Part shown: positions 17,125-25,644 of the stretch, in pieces | Position numbering within the stretch: position 1 is the first letter of the stretch | Layout: every line of letters starts with the position of its first letter | NCBI GenBank assembly: GCA_020048645.1 | Contig: JAIFMG010000014.1 | Location: 1 to 61,278 of the forward strand | Direction of reading: 5' to 3' | Source of the DNA: Bacteroidota bacterium | GTDB taxonomy: Bacteria > Bacteroidota > Bacteroidia > Bacteroidales > UBA6013 | Length of the DNA: 61,278 nt | Made by a program: the position numbers and the translations under genes | Notes under the pieces: generated by a model | What the model saw: the letters and a program-made list of their open reading frames with translations, nothing else | Told to the model about the DNA's origin: nothing | Database searches by the model: none

Positions 17125-17172
17125 TTAAAAAAAAATGGACGCCCCACCCTCACGGGTCAGGGCGGAGCGTCC
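17125..17172 (-). terminator. Terminator/attenuator between TonB receptor and sucrose phosphorylase
   Basis: A long hairpin (17137-17172; arms GGACGCTCCGCCC and GGGTGGGGCGTCC on the minus strand, two imperfect pairs) is followed by a run of T residues (17125-17135 on the complement). It lies 12 bp after the receptor stop, so only part of the transcripts may continue into the catabolic genes. Confidence 0.72.
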
Positions 17173-17184
17173 GAACAAAGCAAA

Positions 17185-19845
17185 TCAGAAAGCGTAAACG
17201 ACAGAGAGAAGGGTTGCCCTGCCGGTGATCGGACGGGCGCGCATGAAGTTGTCTTGGCCTTCCACGAAGGCATCACCTTCCATTTCGGTGAATCCCAGGG
17301 TGTTGGTCAAGTTGTTCGAGTTCAGGCGGAGGGTCAGTCCGCGGGTGAGGTCGTATGAAGCGAATGCGTTGGCGTAGAGGTAGCCCGGAATGGCCACCAC
17401 GTTGTCATCCTGTGCATAGACCTTGGAGGTACCGATCAGGCTGAAACCAACTGCGGCCTTGTTGCCCAAAAAGCGATACGAAGGCGATATGTTGTACAGC
17501 AAGGCGGGCACACGGCGTGGAACGTTTCCTTCCTCGGCCGGATTGATGCTCTTTTGGATGGTAGCTTGGGTGAATGTCGCTCCGGCCAACAAGTCAAAAT
17601 TGCCAAAGTTGGCCGAGAGTTCTGCTTCGAGGCCGTAGGTTACGAAATCCTTGTTCAGGATGCGGCCAAACTCCTCGTTCTGCTCGCTGATTTGCGTGAA
17701 GAAGGCCGTGGTAATGAGGCTCCAGCGTCCGGCGCGGTGCTTGTAACCCAGTTCTGCCTGGCTGATGCGGTCGGCGTCAAGCCCGTCGATGGTGCGGCCC
17801 TCGGCCGTCAGGAAGGGCGAGTAGAGCAGGCGGTCGGCATTGGCGCGTCCACCTTGGCTGTATCGGGCATAAACAGCCTGGTTGTCAGACAGTTTGTAGT
17901 TCATGCCAACCGAGAAAGAGTGGTAGTCGAACTCATAGTTCACGATGTTTGGGTTGCCGTTGTCCAGGACAGTTACCTGCTGTTCGAGCGTATCGAGCGC
18001 GCCGTCGCCGTTGACATCCATCGGGGCCTGGAAGTTGCCCAGGTAGAAGCCCGAAGCGCTGCCAAAATCCCAGCGCCAACTGGCGTCGAGGTTGATTTGC
18101 TCGGTGATTTGGGCGCCCAGGTTGGCGTAGGCGGCGTCGATGCTGTATGCCACGTCGTAGTCGCGGGTGCAGCAGTTTCCCCAAAATGGGACACCGTAGG
18201 CAAGCAATCCGTTGTCGGACAGGGACGTTCCGTCGGCGGTGGCCACGTCCATCAGGCGAGGCCCGCCTTCGCCGCCCACGTCCGTCAGGTAGCTCTGCCA
18301 CATCCAGGTCATGGCGATGCGCTGGTATGCCTTGTAGTAGCCGGCCGTGAGGTCGATTTTGCCAAAGTTTTTGGTCAGGTAAAAGTCGTTGGTGAAGTTG
18401 TTCAAATTTGACATTTCAACATCGAAGGTATGGATTCGCATCAGCAGGCCGTTGCCATTCAGATTTTGGATTTGCTGTGTTGTGAGGGGTACTCCGGCAT
18501 CGGTTCCGTTGGCATAGCTCAGGCTGTAGCCGGCTCCGGCGATGCTCTCGGCGATGCCATCGGCGGCGGCCACCTGCGCGGGGAACGGCGCGTTGAAGCT
18601 GCCGCTGGTGAAGGCCATGCGCGAGCGGTTTTTCATTTGCCAACCGTCGCCAAGGTCGAACGAAAGCTCGCTGCCAATGGCCGTCGAGCGCGGGTTCATG
18701 CCGTCGGCGATGTTGGCCGAGCGGCGGTTCCCATCGCCATCGAGGGTGAAAACGTTCAGGAAGTCAGTGCTTTGCAGCGAGTGCCGGGTCAGGTCGAAGC
18801 CCTCGACGGACTCGAAGGTGGGGTCGGCGCCCGTGCCCGAGACTCGGACAGGCATCGGCAGGTAGCTCACGGCCCTGTCGTTCAGGTACTTGAAGTAAAC
18901 GCGGGCGTAGCCGTTGTCGAAGTTCTTGGTCAGGTTGGCCTTGATTTGGCCGCCATAGTTGCCCATGTAGCCGATTTCGCGGGGGCCTTCGCCTTGCCGG
19001 AAGAAGCCGCCGATGTGGAAGCTCGTGCCTTCGCCGATGGGCGATCCATACTCGAAGTCGGTGCGGAAGGTGTTGTAGTCGAGGCCCAGGCTCGTGGCCA
19101 CGCTGCCGCCTTGCACGGCCCCCGTCTTGCTGATCAGGTTGATGATGCCCGCGGGCGAGTTGCTGGCGAAAGTCGAGGCGCTGCCCCCCTTGATGGCCTC
19201 GATGCGCGCCAGGGTACGGTCGGCACGCATGAAGATGTCCGCGTTGCCGAAAGAAATATCACCAAACTGTAACACGGGCAAGCCGTCTTCATGAATTTGC
19301 AAGAATTTTGCTCCGCCCGAGGCCACGGGCACGCCCCGCACGGCGATGTTCGCGTTGCCTTCGCCGCCCGAAGCCTCCGAGCGGATACCCGGAATCGCCT
19401 TGAACAGCTCGGCGGTCGTAACAGCGCCAAATTCCTCGATGAATCCCGGTTTGATCGTGCTCATGGCCACACTCGACTCGAGGGCCGAGCGCGCGTTGAC
19501 GACACCCGTAACTATCACATCCTCAAGGCTCAGGCCATCGCCTGCCAATTGGAAGTCGAGGCGGGCGTTCTCGCCGGCCGCCAGGGTTACGGTGCTGCTC
19601 TGGCTGGCGAATCCGACAAAGGCCACCACCAGTTTGTACTCGCCGGCTTGCAGTCCGGTTATCTCGAACTGCCCTTCAAGGTCGGTAACCGAGCCTTTGC
19701 CCGTGCCCTCGATAGCGACGGTCGCCCAGGGCAGGGCCTCGCCGCTCATGGCGTCGGTTACGAACCCGGTGATGCTGCCCTGCTGGGCCAGAAGGTGCAA
19801 CGGCGTCAGGAAGAACAGCCAGATTGCCAAGTGAAACTTTCTCAT
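17185..19845 (-). CDS. TonB-dependent outer membrane receptor of the sucrose locus
   Basis: 886 residues from the ATG at 19845. Signal peptide MRKFHLAIWLFFLTPLHLLA, then Q. Residues ~25-105 are a carboxypeptidase-regulatory-like domain (GSITGFVTDAMSGEALPWAT). The plug domain (~115-240) shows EDVIVTGVV, FKAIPGIRSEASGG and INLISKTGAV. The rest is a 22-strand barrel ending in the typical aromatic C-terminus (LLSVVYAF). A sequence PMDVNGDGALDT near residue 615 could bind calcium in an extracellular loop. There is no SusD partner, so it resembles the SusD-independent sugar receptors. It is the first gene after a LacI-type operator and a good promoter. Transport of sucrose or a sucrose-containing sugar is inferred from its neighbours. 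Confidence 0.9.
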   Translation of the reverse strand: MRKFHLAIWLFFLTPLHLLAQQGSITGFVTDAMSGEALPWATVAIEGTGKGSVTDLEGQFEITGLQAGEYKLVVAFVGFASQSSTVTLAAGENARLDFQLAGDGLSLEDVIVTGVVNARSALESSVAMSTIKPGFIEEFGAVTTAELFKAIPGIRSEASGGEGNANIAVRGVPVASGGAKFLQIHEDGLPVLQFGDISFGNADIFMRADRTLARIEAIKGGSASTFASNSPAGIINLISKTGAVQGGSVATSLGLDYNTFRTDFEYGSPIGEGTSFHIGGFFRQGEGPREIGYMGNYGGQIKANLTKNFDNGYARVYFKYLNDRAVSYLPMPVRVSGTGADPTFESVEGFDLTRHSLQSTDFLNVFTLDGDGNRRSANIADGMNPRSTAIGSELSFDLGDGWQMKNRSRMAFTSGSFNAPFPAQVAAADGIAESIAGAGYSLSYANGTDAGVPLTTQQIQNLNGNGLLMRIHTFDVEMSNLNNFTNDFYLTKNFGKIDLTAGYYKAYQRIAMTWMWQSYLTDVGGEGGPRLMDVATADGTSLSDNGLLAYGVPFWGNCCTRDYDVAYSIDAAYANLGAQITEQINLDASWRWDFGSASGFYLGNFQAPMDVNGDGALDTLEQQVTVLDNGNPNIVNYEFDYHSFSVGMNYKLSDNQAVYARYSQGGRANADRLLYSPFLTAEGRTIDGLDADRISQAELGYKHRAGRWSLITTAFFTQISEQNEEFGRILNKDFVTYGLEAELSANFGNFDLLAGATFTQATIQKSINPAEEGNVPRRVPALLYNISPSYRFLGNKAAVGFSLIGTSKVYAQDDNVVAIPGYLYANAFASYDLTRGLTLRLNSNNLTNTLGFTEMEGDAFVEGQDNFMRARPITGRATLLSVVYAF

Positions 19846-19883
19846 GTTGCTAGTTTTTTTAGGTTGAACGCTTAGGTTTTTGT

Positions 19884-19914
19884 CAAAGCTAAAACAAGCG
19901 CGAGTGCTCTGCAA
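19884..19914 (-). promoter_or_regulatory. Promoter of the sucrose operon
   Basis: On the minus strand TTG (19914-19912), a 20-bp spacer and TAGCTTTG (19891-19884) match the Bacteroidota consensus. The expected transcript would have a leader of about 30 nt before the ATG at 19845. Confidence 0.65.
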
Positions 19915-19939
19915 TAGCCTTGCGGCCCCTGGTTTTCCG

Positions 19940-19996
19940 CACACGTGAACGCACACGTGAACGGTTGATAAGTTGTATCAAATTGTTGATAACTTG
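19940..19996. repeat. Short direct repeats in the sucrose control region
   Basis: A 12-bp unit CACACGTGAACG is tandemly duplicated at 19940-19951 and 19952-19963, each with a CACGTG palindrome. Directly after it, GTTGATAAGTTG (19964-19975) and GTTGATAACTTG (19985-19996) form a second, 21-bp-spaced pair. They lie between the receptor promoter and the LacI-type operator. Confidence 0.6.
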
Positions 19997-20000
19997 CATT

Positions 20001-20012
20001 GCAAACGTTTTC
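20001..20012. promoter_or_regulatory. Probable LacI-family operator
   Basis: GCAAACGTTTTC is a near-perfect palindrome (one mismatched pair) with the central CG typical of LacI/GalR operators. It lies in the 265-bp divergent region between the TonB receptor and the LacI-type gene, upstream of both start codons. Confidence 0.6.
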
Positions 20013-20096
20013 TAAAGCCCCTTTTTCGACCTCCGATTTCGTTCAGGGCTCTCCGAAACTTGTGCGGAACCCATTTTCGGAGTCCAAATAAAATGC

Positions 20097-20104
20097 TATT
20101 TTTG
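20097..20104 (+). promoter_or_regulatory. -7 element of the LacI-type regulator gene
   Basis: TATTTTTG matches TAnnTTTG. A TTTTCG at about 20074 is an imperfect -33 partner. The ATG at 20111 starts 7 nt after the element, so that start would be leaderless; the ATG at 20138 would have a ~27-nt leader. Confidence 0.5.
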
Positions 20105-20110
20105 GGATGA

Positions 20111-21151
20111 ATGTCCCTATCCCAATCTTCCCAAGAAATGAAAAAGAAAGCCTTGCGCCTGAAAGATCTCGCCCAGTTGCTTGGGGTCTCGCACACCACG
20201 GTCTCTCGCGCGCTCAACAACCACCCCGACATCAGCGAGGCCACCCGCGAGCGCGTCAAGCAGGCCGCCGCGGCGCTGCACTACACTCCCAATGCCATGG
20301 CCGCGCACTTCCGCGAGCAGCGCAGCAAGACGCTGGGCGTCATCATGCCTTTTATCTCGTTCTACTTTTTCCCCTCGGTGCTCCGCAGCATCGAGGCCGT
20401 AGCCCATGCCAACGGGTACAATGTCATGATAACGCAAAGCGGAGAGTCCACCGAGCGCGAGGCCGCCAACGCCCGCCTGCTGCTGAACAACCGCGTGGAC
20501 GGCGTGCTGGCCTCCATCGCGGAAAACACCTTGGAAATCCATCATTTCGCCGAGCTTGAGGAAGCGGGAGTGCCCGTGGTGTATTTCGACCGGGTGCCCA
20601 GCCAGCCAGGGCTGAACCGCGTGGTCATCGACGGCGAAAAAGCGGCTTATCAAGGCACTTTGCACCTGATTTCCAAGGGATTTCGGCGTCTGGTCATGGT
20701 GGCGGGCCATCCAAGCCTGTCCATCTCGCGCAGCCGGGTCGAAGGTTTCCGGGCTGCCTTGCACGAATCGGGCCTTGGCCTTGGGCCGAGCCAGGTGCTG
20801 CACGCCAGCTCCCGCTCCGAGGCCGCCCTGCTCTGCGGCCGTGCCATGCTGGGCCAGGACAAGCCGGATGCCTTTTTCGCCATCAGCGACGAGGCCATGT
20901 CGGGGGTGGTCTTGGCGCTGGCCCAGTTGCCCCCCGAACAGAGCCAGTCCATCGGCCTGCTCTGCTTCAGCGACGGCGAGCTGCCCGCTCTTTTTGGCCG
21001 TCCGGTCAGCTACATCCACCACTCGGGCCAGCTTGTCGGGCAGGAGGCGGCCTTGCTGCTGCTCCGCAGGCTGCACCATCCCAGCGAGTTGACCCCGCGC
21101 ACCCTCGTGCTCGAGACCGTGCTTCGCGAGCCGCCTTTCGACGGGCTTTGA
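20111..21151 (+). CDS. LacI-family transcriptional regulator of the sucrose locus
   Basis: 346 residues. The helix-turn-helix lies near residues 15-60 (RLKDLAQLLGVSHTTVSRAL, then NNHPDISEATRERV), followed by the hinge helix and a periplasmic-binding-protein-like effector domain (TLGVIMPFISFYFF onward; VDGVLAS; VYFDRVP; ISDEAMSGV). The 20111 ATG gives nine extra residues; the ATG at 20138 (MKKKALRLK) begins closer to where family members usually start and is equally credible. It is divergent from the TonB receptor and shares a control region with a palindromic CG-centred operator. Repression relieved by a sugar is the usual mode and is inferred. The 333-bp stretch after it (21152-21484) shows no gene. 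Confidence 0.9.
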   Translation: MSLSQSSQEMKKKALRLKDLAQLLGVSHTTVSRALNNHPDISEATRERVKQAAAALHYTPNAMAAHFREQRSKTLGVIMPFISFYFFPSVLRSIEAVAHANGYNVMITQSGESTEREAANARLLLNNRVDGVLASIAENTLEIHHFAELEEAGVPVVYFDRVPSQPGLNRVVIDGEKAAYQGTLHLISKGFRRLVMVAGHPSLSISRSRVEGFRAALHESGLGLGPSQVLHASSRSEAALLCGRAMLGQDKPDAFFAISDEAMSGVVLALAQLPPEQSQSIGLLCFSDGELPALFGRPVSYIHHSGQLVGQEAALLLLRRLHHPSELTPRTLVLETVLREPPFDGL

Positions 21152-21484
21152 GGGTGGGCAAGTCCTTTTCTTGGGTTGCTGCAACACCTCAGAAACGCAA
21201 TTGCCCCAAGGAGCTCGCTGTGATTTTTTAACTTTCGTTTGCTTTTTTCGCGTTCTATTCGTACTTTGCGACCTTTGCCAAAAGCGCGATTTGATGGATA
21301 AACTTGACCCCAGAACAGACCAAACAGCCTTCCTGCTAGGCATTTCATTGCTATTTGAATCGTCATTTTTGTCAAAAATGGGGATTTTTTGCCTTATGCT
21401 TTGCTTCCGCACCAGGCGACGAGCCGAACGTGAACCACAGCGCGAAACCTCCGAAGTTTTTCCCAACCATCACAACGCTTCAAC

Positions 21485-22447
21485 ATGTCAAAACTGAACC
21501 CGATTTCGCACTATCATCTTCAATCCGGTACGATGGAAGACGACAAAGATCAACAAATCAAAAAACTGGAAAAGCAGTTGCGCGATTTGCAGGAACAAAG
21601 CGCTTCGCAACGGAGCATGTACGAAATGACCGCGGTCTATATGAAGCAACTCCAAGATGAGCTGCGGCTTTCGGAGCAAAAGTTCCGGAGCATCAACAAG
21701 TCTCTGACGGACAGCATTGACTACGCCAAGTACATCCAAGATGCTTTTGTGGTGAAAGTCAGCTTTTTGCGAAAGCTGTTCGAGCATTCGTTCCTGGTTC
21801 AGCGGCCCAAGGACACTGTCAGCGGCGACTTTGTTTGGGCCTTCGAGAATGGCCTGGAAACCTACCTCGCCGTGGGCGATTGCACGGGGCACGGCGTCCC
21901 GGGGGCCATGCTGTCGATATTCGTCATCAGCATGCTCAACCAGATAGCCAGCTCGCAAAACAAGCAAACGCCTTCTGGCATTTTGGAAGAACTGGACGCG
22001 CTGATCCACAAGTATCTTTCGCAGTACAGCGAAGTGGTGCGCGATAGCGCCGAAATCGCGATGATTCGCTACAACAAGACAAATGGAAGGATGCTTTTTT
22101 CGGGAGCCAAGCGGCCCTTGATCCACATCCGCGACCACCAGATGACCCAACACAAGGGCGCCAAATATGTCCTTGGCAACAACGACCGCCGGGACGAAAT
22201 CGTCAACGACACCGAAGTTCACATACAAAATGGGGATATGATTTACATGTTTTCCGATGGTTTCGCCGACCAGTTTGGCGGTCAAAAGAACGCCAAATTC
22301 TCCACGAAAAGATTGCTATCTTTGTTGCTGGAAGTATCAAATTCAAGCATCGACCAGCAAGATGAACACATCAACTTCACCTACGACCAATGGAAAGGGC
22401 AGAATGGCCAGATTGATGATGTGTTGCTGCTCGGCATTCGTTTGTGA
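21485..22447 (+). CDS. SpoIIE-type PP2C serine phosphatase with N-terminal coiled coil
   Basis: 320 residues. Residues ~20-75 form a coiled coil (DQQIKKLEKQLRDLQEQ). The phosphatase domain follows, with metal-binding Asp in DTVSGDFVW (110-118), GDCTGHGVPGAMLS (131-144), MFSDGFADQFGG (about 251) and the terminal QIDDVLLLG. This is the RsbU/SpoIIE class that dephosphorylates STAS-domain antagonists or other serine-phosphoproteins. Many Bacteroidota homologues carry 7TM, TPR or HAMP sensor regions; here only the coiled coil precedes the catalytic domain, so input must come by protein contact. The small STAS-like gene at 22468 follows at 20 bp or overlaps. Confidence 0.88.
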   Translation: MSKLNPISHYHLQSGTMEDDKDQQIKKLEKQLRDLQEQSASQRSMYEMTAVYMKQLQDELRLSEQKFRSINKSLTDSIDYAKYIQDAFVVKVSFLRKLFEHSFLVQRPKDTVSGDFVWAFENGLETYLAVGDCTGHGVPGAMLSIFVISMLNQIASSQNKQTPSGILEELDALIHKYLSQYSEVVRDSAEIAMIRYNKTNGRMLFSGAKRPLIHIRDHQMTQHKGAKYVLGNNDRRDEIVNDTEVHIQNGDMIYMFSDGFADQFGGQKNAKFSTKRLLSLLLEVSNSSIDQQDEHINFTYDQWKGQNGQIDDVLLLGIRL

Positions 22448-22467
22448 ACCACCTAAAATTCAGCGCC

Positions 22468-22929
22468 ATGAACATTGAAGCGACAGCCCAAGTGGTCTTG
22501 CCGACGCTTTCTTATGAATACACGATGCCCATCGAAAAAGATTTTGGCAAGGTCTTTTTGTTGCCCCAAAAGGGCACTCTTATCATGGAGCTGACCCGAG
22601 AATACGTTCCGATGGACGATTTTCGGTCTATTTTCAGTGAAACCATACCCATTATCGAAAGGGAAAAGGTCAAGAAGTTCATCTTCGACAAGCAGAACCT
22701 GCGGGTTTTCCACCAGCCTTCTATGGAATGGTACTACGTCCATTGGAAGAAGGAAATATACGAAAAAGGCCTGGCGACGCATCGAAAAATCCTGCCCAAG
22801 GGCCAGTTGGCTTTTAACCTGGCGGTGGAGGCCGGCATCGCCAAGATCATGGCCGTGCACCAAGATTCGGTGATTCCTCTTCTGGACATCCAGTACAAGG
22901 CGACCATCCTGGAGGCCATTGAAAGTTAG
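22468..22929 (+). CDS. Small STAS/SEC14-like protein, putative phosphatase partner
   Basis: 153 residues from the ATG at 22468. A GTG at 22444 overlaps the upstream stop as GTGA and would add eight residues. The alternating strand/helix pattern (KVFLLPQKGTLIMELTREYV; VKKFIFDKQNLRVF; MEWYYVHWKKEIYEKGL; GQLAFNLAVEAGIAKIMAV) resembles small Bacteroidota proteins annotated as STAS/SEC14-like. Similarity is by eye and not certain. The immediate upstream gene encodes a SpoIIE-type phosphatase, whose usual substrates are STAS proteins, so a partner-switch pair is a reasonable hypothesis. No cognate kinase gene is nearby. Confidence 0.7.
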   Translation: MNIEATAQVVLPTLSYEYTMPIEKDFGKVFLLPQKGTLIMELTREYVPMDDFRSIFSETIPIIEREKVKKFIFDKQNLRVFHQPSMEWYYVHWKKEIYEKGLATHRKILPKGQLAFNLAVEAGIAKIMAVHQDSVIPLLDIQYKATILEAIES

Positions 22930-22965
22930 CCATAGTTTTTGCTGAATTTCGATAGGGCAGGTGCC

Positions 22966-23976
22966 TTATGGCCTGAAGGGTGGCTTCTTTGGCTGGATGA
23001 GTGTTTTCAAATCGTTTTCCAGTTCCTCCAGGCTTTGGACTTTTTGGATTTCGCGTTGTTTGGCCCTGTATTTCTCAAGCTCCTCGCCCGATTTCTGCAA
23101 GGCCAGCTCGTGGCTGATCTTTCCGGCATGGGTCAGCAGTTCCCTGCCGTTAAGTTGCAGTAGGGCATCCAGCCGATCGATCCAGTCTTTCATGAACATG
23201 GGGGTGCGTTGTTGTGCCATTGTCTCCGCAAAGGCGAGGTATTGCTCCACCAACAGGCCAAGAAGTTTCATCTCATCTTCATTCAAGTAGTTTTTGGCCA
23301 CGCTGACCTCCGCTTTTTTGATGGATGCCGTTCCTTTCTTGTCATACGATCGCATTCCCATCAAGGGAAGCGACGCGTCCGCCCTGCGATAGACCAGCTC
23401 GGCTGCCGTCTGCTGGCTGATGGCCCACAACAGCTTGTTTTGCACCACTTTGAAAAAGGCTGTCGTCTTTTCATCTTTCGGGTCGTAGTCGATGCTGGTG
23501 GTGTAGATGTCCTTGATTTTCTGGTAAAAGAAGCGCTCCGAAAGGCGGATTTCCCGGATGCGATCCTGCAGCTCGTCGAAATAGTTCATCGTGTTGCCAC
23601 TTTTGAACCGGTCGTCGTTCAGCGTGAAGCCCTTGATGAGGTATTCTTTCAGCCTTTGGGTGGCCCAGATCCGGAATTGCGTGCCCTGCGGCGATTTTAC
23701 CCGGTAGCCCACGGAGATGATAACGTCCAGGTTGTAGTGGTTGGTGTCATAATTCTTACCGTCGGCGGCAGTTGTCCGGAAATTCCGGACAACTGAGCCC
23801 TCGTCCAGCTCGCCTTCTCTGAAGATGTTGCCGATATGTTCCGAAATGGTCCGCTTGTCTTTGCCAAATAGCAGTCCCATTTGTGCCTGTGTGAGCCAGA
23901 CGGTTTCTTCTTCCAGGCGGACATCGATTTTGATGTTGCCTTCCTGGTTTTGGTAGAGGATGATTTCGCTGTTCAT
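22966..23976 (-). CDS. rhuM: RhuM family protein
   Basis: 336 residues, the normal size for the RhuM family. The N-terminus (EIILYQNQEGNIKIDVRLEE, then ETVWLTQAQMGLLFGKDKRT) and the segment YNLDVIISVGYRVKSPQGTQ followed by FRIWATQRLKEYL are highly characteristic. The family takes its name from a gene of Salmonella pathogenicity island 3, but its biochemical function is unknown; it is common on mobile and accessory regions and the N-terminal part also occurs fused to Fic domains. No Fic motif is present here. The gene is alone, convergent with the STAS-like gene, and is moderately lower in GC than the neighbouring core genes, consistent with transfer. Confidence 0.9.
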   Translation of the reverse strand: MNSEIILYQNQEGNIKIDVRLEEETVWLTQAQMGLLFGKDKRTISEHIGNIFREGELDEGSVVRNFRTTAADGKNYDTNHYNLDVIISVGYRVKSPQGTQFRIWATQRLKEYLIKGFTLNDDRFKSGNTMNYFDELQDRIREIRLSERFFYQKIKDIYTTSIDYDPKDEKTTAFFKVVQNKLLWAISQQTAAELVYRRADASLPLMGMRSYDKKGTASIKKAEVSVAKNYLNEDEMKLLGLLVEQYLAFAETMAQQRTPMFMKDWIDRLDALLQLNGRELLTHAGKISHELALQKSGEELEKYRAKQREIQKVQSLEELENDLKTLIQPKKPPFRP

Positions 23977-24159
23977 TTACCTTGCTGATGAAGTGTTTCT
24001 TGTCTTTTCGAGGATAGTTTCGTAAAAAAGGCAACGGTGATTTTGGCTTGGATTTCCCATTCCCGCAAAGACAATGCCGCGTTTTGAGTCTTAGCAATCT
24101 ATGTGATTGTTGCCAAACATCGAGTCTTGGCCTGGAAGAGTCTTGGTTTTCGCATTGCC

Positions 24160-24200
24160 CCCCGTCGGGGTTGCTACCCCCATTCAATCCCTTCGGGATT
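24160..24200. repeat. Short intergenic hairpins upstream of rhuM
   Basis: The 417-bp gap 23977-24393 contains CCCCGTCGGGG (24160-24170) and AATCCCTTCGGGATT (24186-24200), both small stems with tight loops, about 15 bp apart. They resemble the pair at 13181-13225. Nothing else recognisable was seen in this gap. Confidence 0.5.
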
Positions 24201-24393
24201 GCGGAACAGCCGGACTTTGTCGAATGCTGGTGCTTTGGACACTTCACCTTTGAAAGCAACTTGGCATGAGCCGTGTCATGGTGTCATTGCCCCTGGCTTC
24301 GCACCTTGCGCGACGACATGGACCATTTTGCCGGATGTCCGAATGACCCAGCGGCATTTTTGATGAACCCGGACGCGATGCTGTTGTTTTCAG

Positions 24394-25644
24394 CTATTTG
24401 TTGTCCTTCAAAATGATCCGAAGTGCCGTGTTTTTTGTGATGTAGGCCCACGACCAGTTGATGAAGATGATCAGCTTGTTCCGAACGTTCAGGATGAGCA
24501 TCAGGTGCAGGAACATCCATATGAGCCAGGCGAAATAACCCCTGAGGTGGAGAAATCGAAAGTCCACGACGGCCTTGTTCCTCCCGATGGTGGCCAAGGC
24601 GCCAAGGTCGGTATATTCGTATTCGGCGGTGGGTTTTCCTTTTTCGATGTTTTTGAGGTTTTCGGCCAGCAGTTTTCCTTGGTTGATGGCCACGTTCGCG
24701 ACCTGGGGGTGGCCCATCGGGTATTTCGGGGTTTCCATGTAGGCCATGTCTCCGATTACAAAAATGTTCTCGACCCCTTCCAACTTGTTGATTCGGTTGA
24801 CTTTGAGGCGGTTGCCTCTCTTCAGGCTCTCCTGGGGAATTCCGTTGACGGTGTTCGCGATGACCCCTGCGGCCCAAATCACGGTTTTTGTCTTGATTTC
24901 CAGCCCGGTGTTCGTGGTCAGGATTTCGCCGTTGTATGTTTTAACGTTGGTCTCAGTCATGATGTCAACGCCAAGTTTTTCCAGGTACCTCCTCGAATCG
25001 GCATGGGTTTTCGCGCTCATGTTGTTGAGGATGTTCTTGCTGCCTTCGATCAGGATGATCTTGAGTTTTGAAAAATCAATCCGGTGGTAGTCTTTGGGCA
25101 AGATGGAGCTTTTGATTTCCGCGAAGGAGCCTGCCAGCTCTACTCCGGTGGGGCCCGCGCCAACAATCACAATGTTTTGAAGAACTTGCTTGTCGCGGTC
25201 GCCCGAGTTGATGATGTCTTCAAAAGTTTGCAGGATGTGGTTCCTTATCGTGATCGCGTCGTAGGTCGTTTTCAGGGTCAAAGCGTGCTTGCTGATTTCT
25301 TCGTTCCCGAAAAAGTTGGTCTTGCAGCCCATCGCGAGCACCAAGTAGTCGTATTTGAAATCACCAATGCTTGTATTTATCGTGTTGTTCTCAATGTCCA
25401 CCTTTTCGACTTTGGCCAAGCGTATCCAAATCGATTTGTTTCGGCGAAAGACGTACCGCAAGGGGAACGAAATGCTGGAAGGTTCGATTTGCGAGGTAGC
25501 GACTTGGTAGAAAAGAGGCTGGAACTGGTGGTGGTTCAACCGATCGATCAGCAGGACATCAAAAAGGGAGGTGTCAATTTTTTTTACAATTGATATTCCC
25601 GCGAAGCCGCCGCCTACGACGACGATTTGTTTTTTCGGTTTCAT
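24394..25644 (-). CDS. ndh: Type II NADH:quinone oxidoreductase (NDH-2)
   Basis: 416 residues. The protein transfers electrons from NADH to quinone at the inner membrane without pumping protons. The FAD-binding Rossmann motif is near the N-terminus (VVVGGGFAGISIVKKI), followed by NHHQFQPLFYQVATSQIEPS, a family signature. The second dinucleotide motif for NADH is IVIVGAGPTGVELAG (near 157-171). The segment IFVIGDMAYMETPKYPMGHP closes the FAD site. Two C-terminal hydrophobic stretches (YFAWLIWMFLHLMLILNV; IIFINWSW) probably bind the membrane. The gene is monocistronic and less GC-rich than the glycan and glycogen genes. The 383-bp upstream gap (25645-26027) holds no recognisable feature. Confidence 0.93.
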   Translation of the reverse strand: MKPKKQIVVVGGGFAGISIVKKIDTSLFDVLLIDRLNHHQFQPLFYQVATSQIEPSSISFPLRYVFRRNKSIWIRLAKVEKVDIENNTINTSIGDFKYDYLVLAMGCKTNFFGNEEISKHALTLKTTYDAITIRNHILQTFEDIINSGDRDKQVLQNIVIVGAGPTGVELAGSFAEIKSSILPKDYHRIDFSKLKIILIEGSKNILNNMSAKTHADSRRYLEKLGVDIMTETNVKTYNGEILTTNTGLEIKTKTVIWAAGVIANTVNGIPQESLKRGNRLKVNRINKLEGVENIFVIGDMAYMETPKYPMGHPQVANVAINQGKLLAENLKNIEKGKPTAEYEYTDLGALATIGRNKAVVDFRFLHLRGYFAWLIWMFLHLMLILNVRNKLIIFINWSWAYITKNTALRIILKDNK

